Source: Lentisphaerota bacterium (GTDB lineage Bacteria; Verrucomicrobiota; Lentisphaeria; Victivallales; Victivallaceae). Taken from it: a DNA stretch of 64,000 nt. The stretch is taken from assembly GCA_015061575.1 (NCBI GenBank), contig SUWF01000009.1:1-64000 (forward strand), in the 5' to 3' direction. Positions 26,861-35,911 of the stretch are shown here, in pieces. Both the position numbers and the translations under genes were made by a program. The first letter of the stretch is position 1. Each line of letters begins with the position of its first letter. Below the pieces are notes generated by a model. It ran no database searches and was not told the DNA's origin. It worked only from the letters and a program-made list of their open reading frames with translations.

Positions 26861-28033
26861 TTATTTTATCTTATCGAACGAAGCACTGAAGTCTTCGTTG
26901 CTGTAGTTTACATTATTATTTTTTTTAGTGTAGCGTGACACGGCAATACGCTCTTCGAGCATTTTTTCATAAATATCTGCATCCATCGGCAGTTCCACTG
27001 TTTTGCCCAGCCAGGAAGATAAGATCATGGCATTGCTTATTTCCAGACTGCGGATGCCTTCAATGGCGGGCGCAATCAACTGCGCTTTATTGGCAATGGC
27101 GTCCAAAAAGTTGACAATGATTTTTTTGTGCTGCCCGGCGGTGCTGCTGTCGGCGGGGATCGTGATCTGCCAGCACTCCGGCGCAGCAAAACGATTCGGA
27201 TTATTTCTGCAGAATTCCGTTACACTTACTTCGGTACGATCAAAGGAGATCCGGCCTTTTTCAAAGATCAATTTGCCGCGGTCGCCGGTGATTTCCAGCC
27301 GGTTGGTTCCGGGGGCTTCACCGGTGGAGGCAATGAATACGCCTGTAGCACCATTGGTATATTCCATAAAGGCGGTAACTTCATCTTCAACTTCAATATT
27401 GTGATATTTTCCGCAATAGGCATGAGCAGTGATTTTTACGGGCATACCGCAGAACCATTGCAGCAGATCCAGCTGATGCGGGCATTGATTGAGCAGCACT
27501 CCGCCGCCTTCTCCACGGTAACTGGCACGCCAGTCGCCGGAATCGTAATAACTCTGGGTGCGGAACCAGTCAGTGATGATCCAGTTTACCCGCCTGATTT
27601 CGCCTAATTCACCGGAATCAAGCAGATTTTTGATTTTACAATGTGCCGGGATCGTGCGCTGGCAAAACATAGCGCAGCAGACAAGCTCCGGATGCCGGGC
27701 TATAGCTGCATTGAGTTCGGCGGCATGATTTTTATGCACCGCAACGGGTTTTTCCACCAGCACATGCCAGTTATTTTCCAAAGCCCTGCTCGCCAGAGTA
27801 TGGTGGAAAAAGTGCGGCGTGGAAATGATCACCGCATCCACATCGGCCTGTTCAAAAAATGTTTCGCTGTCAGTAAAACATTTGAGCTGCGGCTGGTTTT
27901 TGAACTGTTCCAAGGCCTGCAGATTTATATCGCATACGGCAGACAGCTCGGCGTTGGGCAGTGTTTTGATGATTGCTGCATGACCGGAGCCGATGCCGCC
28001 GGTACCGATGATTCCAACTTTGATTTTATTCAT
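26861..28033 (-). CDS. Gfo/Idh/MocA-family oxidoreductase
   Basis: 390 aa, NAD(P)-dependent sugar or inositol dehydrogenase type. N-terminal Rossmann motif [14 protein letters not shown], then [13 protein letters not shown] (the family EKP motif) and the C-terminal domain with [19 protein letters not shown], containing the usual His/Asp pair. The frame is open to 28129, but the ATG at 28033 has a strong AAGGAGG 7 nt upstream. Probably acts on sugars released by the glycosidase of the same operon; substrate not inferable. Confidence 0.9.
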   Translation of the reverse strand: MNKIKVGIIGTGGIGSGHAAIIKTLPNAELSAVCDINLQALEQFKNQPQLKCFTDSETFFEQADVDAVIISTPHFFHHTLASRALENNWHVLVEKPVAVHKNHAAELNAAIARHPELVCCAMFCQRTIPAHCKIKNLLDSGELGEIRRVNWIITDWFRTQSYYDSGDWRASYRGEGGGVLLNQCPHQLDLLQWFCGMPVKITAHAYCGKYHNIEVEDEVTAFMEYTNGATGVFIASTGEAPGTNRLEITGDRGKLIFEKGRISFDRTEVSVTEFCRNNPNRFAAPECWQITIPADSSTAGQHKKIIVNFLDAIANKAQLIAPAIEGIRSLEISNAMILSSWLGKTVELPMDADIYEKMLEERIAVSRYTKKNNNVNYSNEDFSASFDKIK

Positions 28034-28053
28034 ATAACCTCCTTGAAATAAGT

Positions 28054-29148
28054 TTATTGCCTGCTTGTACTTGCCCGTTCCAGCAGCGTAAATTCGTGTT
28101 CGATCAGCGGCCGCTGCTGCGGATACCAATTATCGGCCTCCAACATAATATCAATGGCTTTGGCCCCCAAACTCTGATAATTCAAATCCACGGTCGAAAG
28201 CGCCGGATGCATATATTTACTGTCGGGAATACCGCAAAACCCCATAACTGCCACATCCTGCGGTATATTTAAATTCAAAGTCTTCAGTACATCGTAAACC
28301 ACCGGCGCCTGATGATCTGAAAAACACAGCACCGCTGTGGGCCGTTTTCTGCTCCGGCTGAAAATCGTCAGCAGCCGGGCTTTGAGCGCATCGTGGTCGT
28401 AAGGCGGAAAATCCACCAGCAGATGTCCGGAATTATCCAGCGACAGCTCTTTTAACAAATTAAAAAAGTCCTCCCGCGGATAGCGGCGCACTTCGCCAAT
28501 GGGGTTTTGAAAATTTGTCACCACGACCTGCTGATGGCCCTGACTTGCCAAATAACGCAGCGCCTCCATCCAGCCGCCCCGGGTATTGCAGTACAAAAGC
28601 GCCCAGTTGGTAAAATTGTAATCTTCCGGACGGCCATGTACCTGACAAACCGGAATTTTCTGCGTATTGATGAGCTCAATGAGCCGGTCGCCGGGAACAA
28701 AATTGGAAGCAATTATTATAATACCGCTTATATGGGTACTGCTCAAAAAATCATGCAATTCTGCCGGTGTATAACTGCTTAACAGCGACAGATCGCAAAT
28801 TTCCAGTTTGCACCCTCTTACCGCCGCTTCTCTGGCCATACCCGGCAATATGTAGTGACACGGATAGTAATAGTTTGTATCACGTTGGCAGAGAACCAGA
28901 AAACGCTTATCATACTGCTGTTCTCCTTCCCAGTAAGGCATGACAAAAGTCCCTTTGCTGGGAATACGCACCACCAGCTGTTCTTCCTCCAACCGGCGCA
29001 TAACTGACCGCAGCGTGTTGCGTGAAACCTTGAGTTGACGGGCAAATTTTACTTCCGGCGGCAGCTGGGTACCTGACGGATATTCTTTGTTGCTGATCCG
29101 GCGTTTTATCAATATATAGAGTTGTTCATTTAACTGGATCCGGGACAT
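28054..29148 (-). CDS. GntR/LacI-type hybrid transcriptional regulator
   Basis: 364 aa. GntR winged helix at the N-terminus (SGTQLPPEVKFARQLKVSRNTLRSVMRRLEEEQLVVRIPSKGTFV), followed by a LacI-like sugar-binding domain (HISGIIIIASNFVPGDRLIELI, VLCFSDHQAPVVYDVLK, PDSKYMHPALSTVDLNYQSLGAKAIDIML). GGAG precedes the ATG. Same architecture as the regulator at 16701. It heads an operon with a Gfo/Idh oxidoreductase, a pseudopilin and a glycosidase-like gene, and is divergent from the symporter gene. Confidence 0.88.
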   Translation of the reverse strand: MSRIQLNEQLYILIKRRISNKEYPSGTQLPPEVKFARQLKVSRNTLRSVMRRLEEEQLVVRIPSKGTFVMPYWEGEQQYDKRFLVLCQRDTNYYYPCHYILPGMAREAAVRGCKLEICDLSLLSSYTPAELHDFLSSTHISGIIIIASNFVPGDRLIELINTQKIPVCQVHGRPEDYNFTNWALLYCNTRGGWMEALRYLASQGHQQVVVTNFQNPIGEVRRYPREDFFNLLKELSLDNSGHLLVDFPPYDHDALKARLLTIFSRSRKRPTAVLCFSDHQAPVVYDVLKTLNLNIPQDVAVMGFCGIPDSKYMHPALSTVDLNYQSLGAKAIDIMLEADNWYPQQRPLIEHEFTLLERASTSRQ

Positions 29149-29304
29149 AAATCACTCCATTTTTTGGTGGTTTGATAAAAAGTTAGAACTCGGTACTCTT
29201 AAAAGTCAAATAAAAAACATAAAAAAACAGTGATTTTTCTGTGTATGCGGCCGATCTGCTATGGAATTTGCCGAAAAAAGCTTTAAAAAACTGACCGGCG
29301 GGTA

Positions 29305-29333
29305 TTGCATATTTGCAGAAACTGTGCTATATT
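29305..29333 (+). promoter_or_regulatory. promoter of the SSS symporter
   Basis: TTGCAT at 29305-29310, 17 nt, TATATT at 29328-29333, with TGC just before the -10. It lies in the 243-bp divergent gap shared with the regulator gene. No convincing operator palindrome was found in the gap. Confidence 0.55.
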
Positions 29334-29391
29334 GCCCCAAATGTAGTTTTTTTAACAACTAAATAAAACAACCGAAAGGGATGTAAAGAAG

Positions 29392-31503
29392 ATGAATGGC
29401 TTAGCTGAAAAATTGCAGGCATTGGATGGGTATCAGGGTCTGCGGACCATGGGTACTGTGGACTGGAGTATCGTCGCCGGTTTGATGCTGGCGCTGGTCT
29501 TTATTCTGATCTACTGCCAGCGGTACGTCAAAAGTACGGCGGACTTTCTGGCCGCCAACCGCTGCGCCGGCCGCTACTTGCTGACCATCACCGGCGGGAT
29601 CGCATCCATCGGGGCAATTTCGATCGTGGCCAACTTCGAGCAGTACTATGTGGCCGGATTTTCGCCGATCTGGTGGACGTTCCTTTCCGGGCCGCTGGGT
29701 TTGATCATCTCCATCACCGGCTGGGTCTTCTACCGCTTCCGGGAAACCCGCTGCCTGACCATGGCGCAGTTCTTTGAAGTGCGTTACAGCCGTAACTTCC
29801 GTGTATTCAGCGGGATCCTGGGCTGGCTCTCCGGGGTGCTGAACTACGGTATCTTCCCGGCAGTGTCGGTCAAATTCTTCATCTACTTCTGCCGTTTGCC
29901 GCAGACGTTCCACATCCCCGGTATCAATTTTGAATTCAGCACTTTCGTCTGCCTTCTGATTCTTGCCATCGGTATGGGAGTCAGCTTTGCCATCTTCGGC
30001 GGTCAGATCGCCATTATGCTTACCGACTTTATTCAGGGTATCTTCTGCAACGTGGCATTTTTGATCATGATGATATTCCTGGTCATGCAGTTTGACTGGC
30101 AGACCATCTTTGATACTTTGATCAAGCACGCTGCCGACAACCCCGGCCAATCCTTGTTCAACCCCTACGAAACCACCAAGATCAAGGACTTCAATATCTG
30201 GTTCTTCCTCATGGGTTTTGCCATGACCATCATGCACACCGGTTCCTGGCAGGGTTCCTCCGGTTACGCTGCCGCCGCCAAGAGTGCGCACGAAGCCAAA
30301 ATGTCCCGTTTTCTGGGTACCTGGCGGAGTCTGGTGCAGACTGCGCTTTTGATCTTTATTCCGATCTGCGCCGTGGTCTTCTTCAACAACCCGGAAACTA
30401 AAGAAGCTGCCCGCGCTTTGCAGGACATCCTCAGCGAAATGACTCCGCAAGATGCCAGCCAGGCCCGGGTGCCGCTCTTCTTGAACTACGCGCTGCCGGC
30501 GGGTTTCATCGGTCTGTTTGCAGCGGTTATGTTTGCAGCAATGCTTTCCACTGACGATACTTACATGCACAGCTGGGGTTCCATTTTTGTGCAGGACGTC
30601 ATTCTGCCCTTCCGCAAAAAACCCTTTACCGAAAAACAGCACATCTGGCTGCTGCGTGCATCGATCATCTTTGTGGGCGTGTTCGCCTTCTTCTTCAGCT
30701 GGCTTTTCCGGCAGACCGAATACATTCTGCTCTTCTTCCAGATCACCGGTGCTATCTTTACCGGCGGTGCCGGCGCAGTGATCATCGGCGGTTTGTACAG
30801 CCGTACCGGTACCACGCTGGGTGCCTGGGTGGCCATGATCCTGGGTTCCGGTCTGGCGGTGCTGGGTATTGTACTGCAGCAGGTGTGGCCGAGTCTGGCC
30901 CCGTGCCTGGCCGAACTTTTCGGTACGCAGACTCAGCTCGGCAGCTGGCTGCTGGCCGAAAAGGCCCGCTTCCCGCTCAACGGTCAGATTCTGGCATTTA
31001 TCGTCAGTGTGCTGGGTTTCTTCAGCTACTTCATCGTTTCCTGGATCGACCGCAAAGTGCGTGGTGTCAAGGAATTCAACCTTGACCGTATGCTCCACCG
31101 CGGCGAATACGACACCACCGGTGAACATGCCGAAGCATGGAGTGCCGGCCGCATCTGGCGTATTCTGGGTTTGACCAACGAATTTACGCTGTTTGACCGT
31201 ATTCTCTTCTTTGCCTCGATCATCTGGACTCTGGTTTGGACGGGTGTATTTGTGGCAGGTACCATCGGTCACTTCTGCTTTGACTGGTCGCCGATGGCCT
31301 GGCTGCGCTTGTGGCAGTTCAAGGTCATGTTCTCCTTCTTCCTGGGTATCGGTACGACGATCTGGTTCCTGGTGGCAGGTTTCCGGGATATTGCCGGACT
31401 GTTCAAAACTCTGGCCTCCGACGAACGTAACCACGCCGATAACGGTCAGGTGATCGATGGACAAAACGCCGGTGAATCCGCCGTCAAAAAAATTAATAAC
31501 TGA
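29392..31503 (+). CDS. sodium:solute symporter (SSS family)
   Basis: 703 aa polytopic membrane protein with about 14-15 hydrophobic spans. Blocks include TADFLAANRCAGRYLLTITGGIASIGAISIV near the N-terminus and AGFIGLFAAVMFAAMLSTDDTYMHSWGSIFVQDV, the sodium-site region typical of SSS transporters. Substrate probably a sugar or sugar acid given the regulator opposite, but this is inference. The gene overlaps trmO by 47 bp. Codon choice is strongly biased (many CTG, CTT, ATC), suggesting high expression. Confidence 0.88.
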   Translation: MNGLAEKLQALDGYQGLRTMGTVDWSIVAGLMLALVFILIYCQRYVKSTADFLAANRCAGRYLLTITGGIASIGAISIVANFEQYYVAGFSPIWWTFLSGPLGLIISITGWVFYRFRETRCLTMAQFFEVRYSRNFRVFSGILGWLSGVLNYGIFPAVSVKFFIYFCRLPQTFHIPGINFEFSTFVCLLILAIGMGVSFAIFGGQIAIMLTDFIQGIFCNVAFLIMMIFLVMQFDWQTIFDTLIKHAADNPGQSLFNPYETTKIKDFNIWFFLMGFAMTIMHTGSWQGSSGYAAAAKSAHEAKMSRFLGTWRSLVQTALLIFIPICAVVFFNNPETKEAARALQDILSEMTPQDASQARVPLFLNYALPAGFIGLFAAVMFAAMLSTDDTYMHSWGSIFVQDVILPFRKKPFTEKQHIWLLRASIIFVGVFAFFFSWLFRQTEYILLFFQITGAIFTGGAGAVIIGGLYSRTGTTLGAWVAMILGSGLAVLGIVLQQVWPSLAPCLAELFGTQTQLGSWLLAEKARFPLNGQILAFIVSVLGFFSYFIVSWIDRKVRGVKEFNLDRMLHRGEYDTTGEHAEAWSAGRIWRILGLTNEFTLFDRILFFASIIWTLVWTGVFVAGTIGHFCFDWSPMAWLRLWQFKVMFSFFLGIGTTIWFLVAGFRDIAGLFKTLASDERNHADNGQVIDGQNAGESAVKKINN

Positions 31504-32311
31504 AAATAGCTTTACGTTTTCAGTCATCGGGCGCATCGAAAGCTGCGCCCGGTATCACTACGAAGCTCCGCGCCAGCCGGTCTACGCCCGTGCTGGTGCT
31601 TTTTTGCGTTGGGAACAAGCTATTTACGCTGATTGCGCTGTTGACCTTGCCGGCTTTGACCGCATCTGTCTTATTTGGGTATTCGACCAGAATAAGCACC
31701 GTAACTGGCGCAGCAAAGTGCGGGTTCCCGTTCCGGCGGAGCGTGATCACTACAGCGTTTTTGCCACCCGTTCGCCCTATCGGCCCAACCCCATCGGGCT
31801 GAGCGTGGTAGAGCTTAAAGAAGTTGCCCCCGACGGCTTGCTGCTGGGGCCGTGTGACCTGCTTAACGGCACAGCAATATTGGATGTCAAGCCCTATATA
31901 CCTGAAATTGACGCCTTTCCGGATTCCCGGGCGGGTTGGCGCGACCGGATCGAAAAAGCACAGTATCAGGTGGAATTTTCCGCTGCAGCCATTAAGCAGA
32001 TGGAATTTATCTTTCAGCACAGTGCGCTGGATCTGCAGAATTTCTGCCAAGTACAGCTGCAGCACCGTCCCGATGATAAAAGCCGCAAACGGCTGGAAGT
32101 TGACAGCTGTTCCGCTCAGGCTGGCAGTTGGATACTGCATTGCCGGACGTGGAAAATATTTTTCCAAATAGATGAAGAAGCCAAGCATATTTATGTAAGC
32201 TATGTTGCGGGCAATTATTCCGCAAGTGAGCTGCTGCCCGGAGCTGAAGATCCTTATAGCGACAAAGAACTGCACCGGCTTTTTCTGCAGCAAAATTGGA
32301 CTGATAAATAA
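31457..32311 (+). CDS. trmO: TrmO/TsaA-family tRNA methyltransferase
   Basis: 284 aa. The conserved block FATRSPYRPNPIGLSVVEL and the N-terminal FSVIGRIESC identify the TsaA/UPF0066 fold, whose characterised member TrmO methylates t6A37 of tRNA. C-terminal extension of ~130 residues fits the longer TrmO type. No other start codon is seen in the first 60 codons, so the 47-bp overlap with the symporter is accepted. The stop codon lies inside the left arm of a GTGACGG palindrome. Confidence 0.85.
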   Translation: MDKTPVNPPSKKLITENSFTFSVIGRIESCARYHYEAPRQPVYARAGAFLRWEQAIYADCAVDLAGFDRICLIWVFDQNKHRNWRSKVRVPVPAERDHYSVFATRSPYRPNPIGLSVVELKEVAPDGLLLGPCDLLNGTAILDVKPYIPEIDAFPDSRAGWRDRIEKAQYQVEFSAAAIKQMEFIFQHSALDLQNFCQVQLQHRPDDKSRKRLEVDSCSAQAGSWILHCRTWKIFFQIDEEAKHIYVSYVAGNYSASELLPGAEDPYSDKELHRLFLQQNWTDK

Positions 32312-32337
32312 AGTGACGGATAATCATCCGTCACTTT
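32310..32337. terminator. GTGACGG palindrome after trmO
   Basis: AAAGTGACGGAT and ATCCGTCACTTT (12 bp, perfect) with loop AATC, followed by TATTTATATTT. It overlaps the trmO stop codon. The A-rich/T-rich flanks allow termination in both directions between convergent genes. Confidence 0.65.
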
Positions 32338-32377
32338 ATTTATATTTATCTTGCAAAGTGTTACAAAATATAAAAAA

Positions 32378-32407
32378 GAAAGTGACGGACAAGTGACCGT
32401 CACTTTC
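32378..32407. terminator. GTGACGG palindrome after the SGNH hydrolase gene
   Basis: GAAAGTGACGG and CCGTCACTTTC (11 bp, perfect) around an 8-nt loop. Read on the minus strand it is followed by TTTTTTA, fitting a terminator for the gene ending at 32446. Same repeat family as the palindrome 40 bp to the left. Confidence 0.65.
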
Positions 32408-32445
32408 AGCAGCCTTTTTCAAGGCAGCAGATATGCAAAAAATTT

Positions 32446-33489
32446 TCAGAACAGATTCTTAAGCACCGCCGCATATATGGTGTGCGAATAATCGTTGGGA
32501 TGATTCACCCCGTTGCCGCTGATGTCGTAAAAACTTTTACGTTCCAGAACTTTGCTCCAGACTTTATTGACATCGGCCAACAGGATATTTTCGCAATCGC
32601 CGGGCAGTTGGCGGATCGCCTGGGCAAACTTTACCGTGCTTTCCAGCGGCGTATGATCCCACTGCGGATTACCTGACATAGGCGTTACCAGCAAAAATTC
32701 CGCTGCCGGATCATTGCCCATGATTTTTTCCATGATCTTGCGCAGATTGCCGGCAAATTCCTCAGCGCTGCGCTGCGCCAGATCATTCATGCCGTAAGCT
32801 ATCACCCACAAATCCGCCTGACCGTCAAGCAATTCCATTTTTTCCACCAGCGGTTTGGCAGTGCTGGCACCATTGATGCCCCGGTTTTCCCAATCGCATT
32901 GCACCTTAAAACGTTGGGCAATATCCTCGGCAAACAGCTCAAACCACGGCTGCCGGTAGGGCGCAAAACCGATGAATTTGCCGCAGTTGTAGCCTTCGGT
33001 GATGCTGTCGCCCAAAGCAATTATCCGCACTGCCTTACCCTCGGCAAGCTTTTTCCGGAACCGGGGCAAGCGTCCGGAAGAACTGTCGGGCAATGTTTCG
33101 TCAAGTATTTGCTCCTCAGATACTTGATAATCGATTTCGATTTGATTTTCGGCAAAAAAACTTTTAGCATCAAAGAGTACATTTCCGCCTCCGACTCTGC
33201 CCGGCACTGCATTGGCGCCCTCGTTGGGGTAGTAAATGGCCTTTTCATCCGGCGGATTGATAAGCTCCATACCAATATACGGCATAGTTGAGTTGGCAGT
33301 CCGCACGATGGCATTTTGCTGTTGATCAAAAGTCCAATCCACATTTTCCTGCCACACTGCGCCGGTAGTCTGATTGTATACTTTCAAAACTTTTCCGGCT
33401 TTGTAAAGCAGTTTCACCTGATCGACTGCGGCAAACATACCGCTTTCGCCAACTACGATACCATTTGCAGGTATATAATTTACAAACAT
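32446..33489 (-). CDS. SGNH/GDSL-family hydrolase
   Basis: 347 aa. An N-terminal beta domain (~1-140) precedes the SGNH core: IIALGDSITEG (block I, catalytic Ser), ENRGINGAST (block II), YGMNDLAQ (block III, Asn) and NHPNDYSH (block V, Asp-x-x-His type). Likely removes acetyl or other ester groups from glycans. No signal peptide. Start ATG at 33489 has GGAG upstream and lies 1 bp after the GH78 stop, so the two are translationally linked. Confidence 0.85.
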   Translation of the reverse strand: MFVNYIPANGIVVGESGMFAAVDQVKLLYKAGKVLKVYNQTTGAVWQENVDWTFDQQQNAIVRTANSTMPYIGMELINPPDEKAIYYPNEGANAVPGRVGGGNVLFDAKSFFAENQIEIDYQVSEEQILDETLPDSSSGRLPRFRKKLAEGKAVRIIALGDSITEGYNCGKFIGFAPYRQPWFELFAEDIAQRFKVQCDWENRGINGASTAKPLVEKMELLDGQADLWVIAYGMNDLAQRSAEEFAGNLRKIMEKIMGNDPAAEFLLVTPMSGNPQWDHTPLESTVKFAQAIRQLPGDCENILLADVNKVWSKVLERKSFYDISGNGVNHPNDYSHTIYAAVLKNLF

Positions 33490-33490
33490 T

Positions 33491-35887
33491 TTATACTCCT
33501 ATAGTTAAATTGTGCCATCCGGCAGGAAGTTCCTGCTGATCTTTCAGTACGGCCACACATTGATCCGGAACGTAAAGCCGCACGTTCAAGTTTTTATTAT
33601 TCCTTTTGTACTTCACAAAAATATTGCCCTGCGGGGTCGGTACTCTGCCCTCGGCAAATTCCAGATCGACCGGCTGCGGATCAAATTTAAAACGCCGGAA
33701 TCCCGGCTCCAGTGCCGTGACCCCCAGTGTGGAGATCTGCAGAAATTCCAGCGGAGCCGTCGCAAAGCCATGACACAAACTTCCGCTACAGCCGCACTCT
33801 TGCAATTCATGGGCAAATTTGACAACAGCATTTTCGTAAACCGTTTTGCCGCCGTCATTTACCACTCTGCCCCAATATTTGCGGATCCGGTTCAACGCTG
33901 TATCATCGGCCTGAACTTTGTGCAAAGCTTTCAAGACAAAACTTTGCAGATAAAGATCCGGTTTAAGCAGATTTTCGTCAGCCAGCGCAGCAGCAAAAGT
34001 TTTTTGCAAATCGGCCGGAACATCGCTGTAAAGTATTGCCAATGCGTGAGATAACTGGGTGAAAACTTTTCCGGCAGTTTTCGGCGCATTTTCGTGATAA
34101 TGATAATAGCGATAATCATCAGCTAACAGCTTGCACTTGGGGTCAACAAAGCGCAAATACGCCCCCGCCACAGCCCGGTCACGCCGCTGGCGGTAGTCAT
34201 GTTGGTCGCAATTTTTGCCGCATTTCTGCATAAATTCCAGAAAAATATCGATCGCCGCAGCGTAGAGGAAACAGAACATCGACTCCCGCTGGCCCCGGAA
34301 TGAGTGATCGGTAAATTCAAATCCCCAATCGTAAAAATGCCACGCTGTTTCCGGAGCGGCCACGGTGCCGTCCTCCCAAGTACTTTCCGCAACTGCCTGC
34401 AGGATCTTTTCCAGATTCGGCAGATACATTTCGACCGTTGCCCAATCGCCGCTGGCCATGCAGTAGTCCTTGAGCATCAGGAACAAAAACAAATTGGTCG
34501 CTGGCAATACCCACTTTAATGATTCCTCTTGCGGAGCCGGACAAACGCCCGGTATCCAGCCATCTTTGCGCTGCTGCGAAAAGGCCAGTTTGAACGCTCT
34601 TTTGTGCAGATCCAATGCGCCGAAAGCCGCCAGACTGGTACGGTTTTCCACGATCAAATCGTTGACCCAGAACGAACGCTCCCGCCACGGACAATCGGTA
34701 AACACATCGCTGGTACACACTTGCAGCGTTTCGCAGCAAATATCCCAAATGCGGTTGAGCAGCTGGTCGCTGCAGAAAAAACTGCCCGCCTGCCCAAAGT
34801 CATAACGATGTTCATTAAAGCAGACTTTATCAATAACTATCGGCTCAGTAAAATCGTGGAAGACCAGCTGGATGTAACGGCCGCCGCGCTCGCACAGATT
34901 GCTGCCGATAAAATTGACTCCGCAATTGAGCAAATAGCGGTCAGTAAAGCCGTAGATCGGGTTGCGGTAATTTATCCTGATGCGGTTGCCCTCGATAAGT
35001 GCTTCACCATAAGTTACATAAAGCAGCGCTCCGGCGCTGCGGCAGCTGATTTTTATCTGAGTAAAACCGGTGTAGTCCTGTCCCAGATCCAGAATGATCG
35101 CTGCGCCGCTTTTATCCGCTGCTGGCAGCACCGTGCAATGCTGTTGGCTTTTTGTCAATGCTGCAGCATCAATAAAACGTTCCGGAGCGTCATCGCTCCA
35201 GCTTTCGCTGTCCAGAACCTTGTACGCCTCCTGATCCAGACGGTCACTGCGTTTTACGCTGGCAGTGCGCACAATATCTACCGGCAGGATCCGGCGCACC
35301 CGCAATTCAGGTATATCTCTAACGGTCAGTTCTTTAGATATAATTGGTTCTACAGCAACTGCATCGGGCCAATTTTCCACACCGTCCAGCCCCCGTGTCC
35401 AGCGGCGGTCATCGGGTGCCAAAGTCATATTGCGGTCTTCCATAAAGCCGACTTGTTTGGCAAAATATTCTTCGGTATTCAAATAATCGGCGGCGATTTG
35501 GGCCTTGAAACTTTCGTTGCTGACCACTGCGTTGGGCAGCTCCAGCAGCAGCGCCGGAGCATCGGTACCCGGAGTGGCCACAAAGTTTTGCTCGCCGGGA
35601 TTGTGCACCAGCACTGCCAGATGATTTTCTCCGCAGTGCAGATATTCTGCAATATCCTTTACATCAAAGTAATGCAGCTTGACTGTTCCCCGCACCGGAC
35701 CATTGGTGACCGCCTGATTGTTCACCCACAAAAAGTAATAACTTTCGGCCGTGATTTTGATCTCAAATGACGCCGGAACTTCTGTTAAATCAAAACTGCG
35801 GTAAAACCGGACGAAGCAATTTTTCCTGCCCCGGCAATCCGGAGCAGTTATCCACCTGGCGGCAGCTGAAAAACCATTTTTTTCCAT
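33491..35887 (-). CDS. GH78-like alpha-L-rhamnosidase
   Basis: 798 aa. N-terminal beta-sandwich domains (WITAPDCRGRKNCFVRFYRSF, ESYYFLWVNNQAV) are followed by the (alpha/alpha)6 catalytic domain with TSDVFTDCPWRERSFWVND, which corresponds to the GH78 general-acid segment. It ends with a beta domain (GGSLCHGFATAP-like context, PGFRRFKFDP). No signal peptide, so cytoplasmic cleavage of imported oligosaccharides is likely. Start chosen at the ATG at 35887 (AAAGAG 6 nt upstream) rather than a TTG six codons earlier. Confidence 0.85.
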   Translation of the reverse strand: MEKNGFSAAARWITAPDCRGRKNCFVRFYRSFDLTEVPASFEIKITAESYYFLWVNNQAVTNGPVRGTVKLHYFDVKDIAEYLHCGENHLAVLVHNPGEQNFVATPGTDAPALLLELPNAVVSNESFKAQIAADYLNTEEYFAKQVGFMEDRNMTLAPDDRRWTRGLDGVENWPDAVAVEPIISKELTVRDIPELRVRRILPVDIVRTASVKRSDRLDQEAYKVLDSESWSDDAPERFIDAAALTKSQQHCTVLPAADKSGAAIILDLGQDYTGFTQIKISCRSAGALLYVTYGEALIEGNRIRINYRNPIYGFTDRYLLNCGVNFIGSNLCERGGRYIQLVFHDFTEPIVIDKVCFNEHRYDFGQAGSFFCSDQLLNRIWDICCETLQVCTSDVFTDCPWRERSFWVNDLIVENRTSLAAFGALDLHKRAFKLAFSQQRKDGWIPGVCPAPQEESLKWVLPATNLFLFLMLKDYCMASGDWATVEMYLPNLEKILQAVAESTWEDGTVAAPETAWHFYDWGFEFTDHSFRGQRESMFCFLYAAAIDIFLEFMQKCGKNCDQHDYRQRRDRAVAGAYLRFVDPKCKLLADDYRYYHYHENAPKTAGKVFTQLSHALAILYSDVPADLQKTFAAALADENLLKPDLYLQSFVLKALHKVQADDTALNRIRKYWGRVVNDGGKTVYENAVVKFAHELQECGCSGSLCHGFATAPLEFLQISTLGVTALEPGFRRFKFDPQPVDLEFAEGRVPTPQGNIFVKYKRNNKNLNVRLYVPDQCVAVLKDQQELPAGWHNLTIGV

Positions 35888-35911
35888 AAAAAACTCTTTG
35901 CGCAAATTGAC

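Noticed and set aside
29401-31536. 711-codon open frame antisense to the SSS symporter
   Set aside because: Low-complexity His/Gln/Asp-rich sequence mirroring a strongly codon-biased membrane gene on the other strand.
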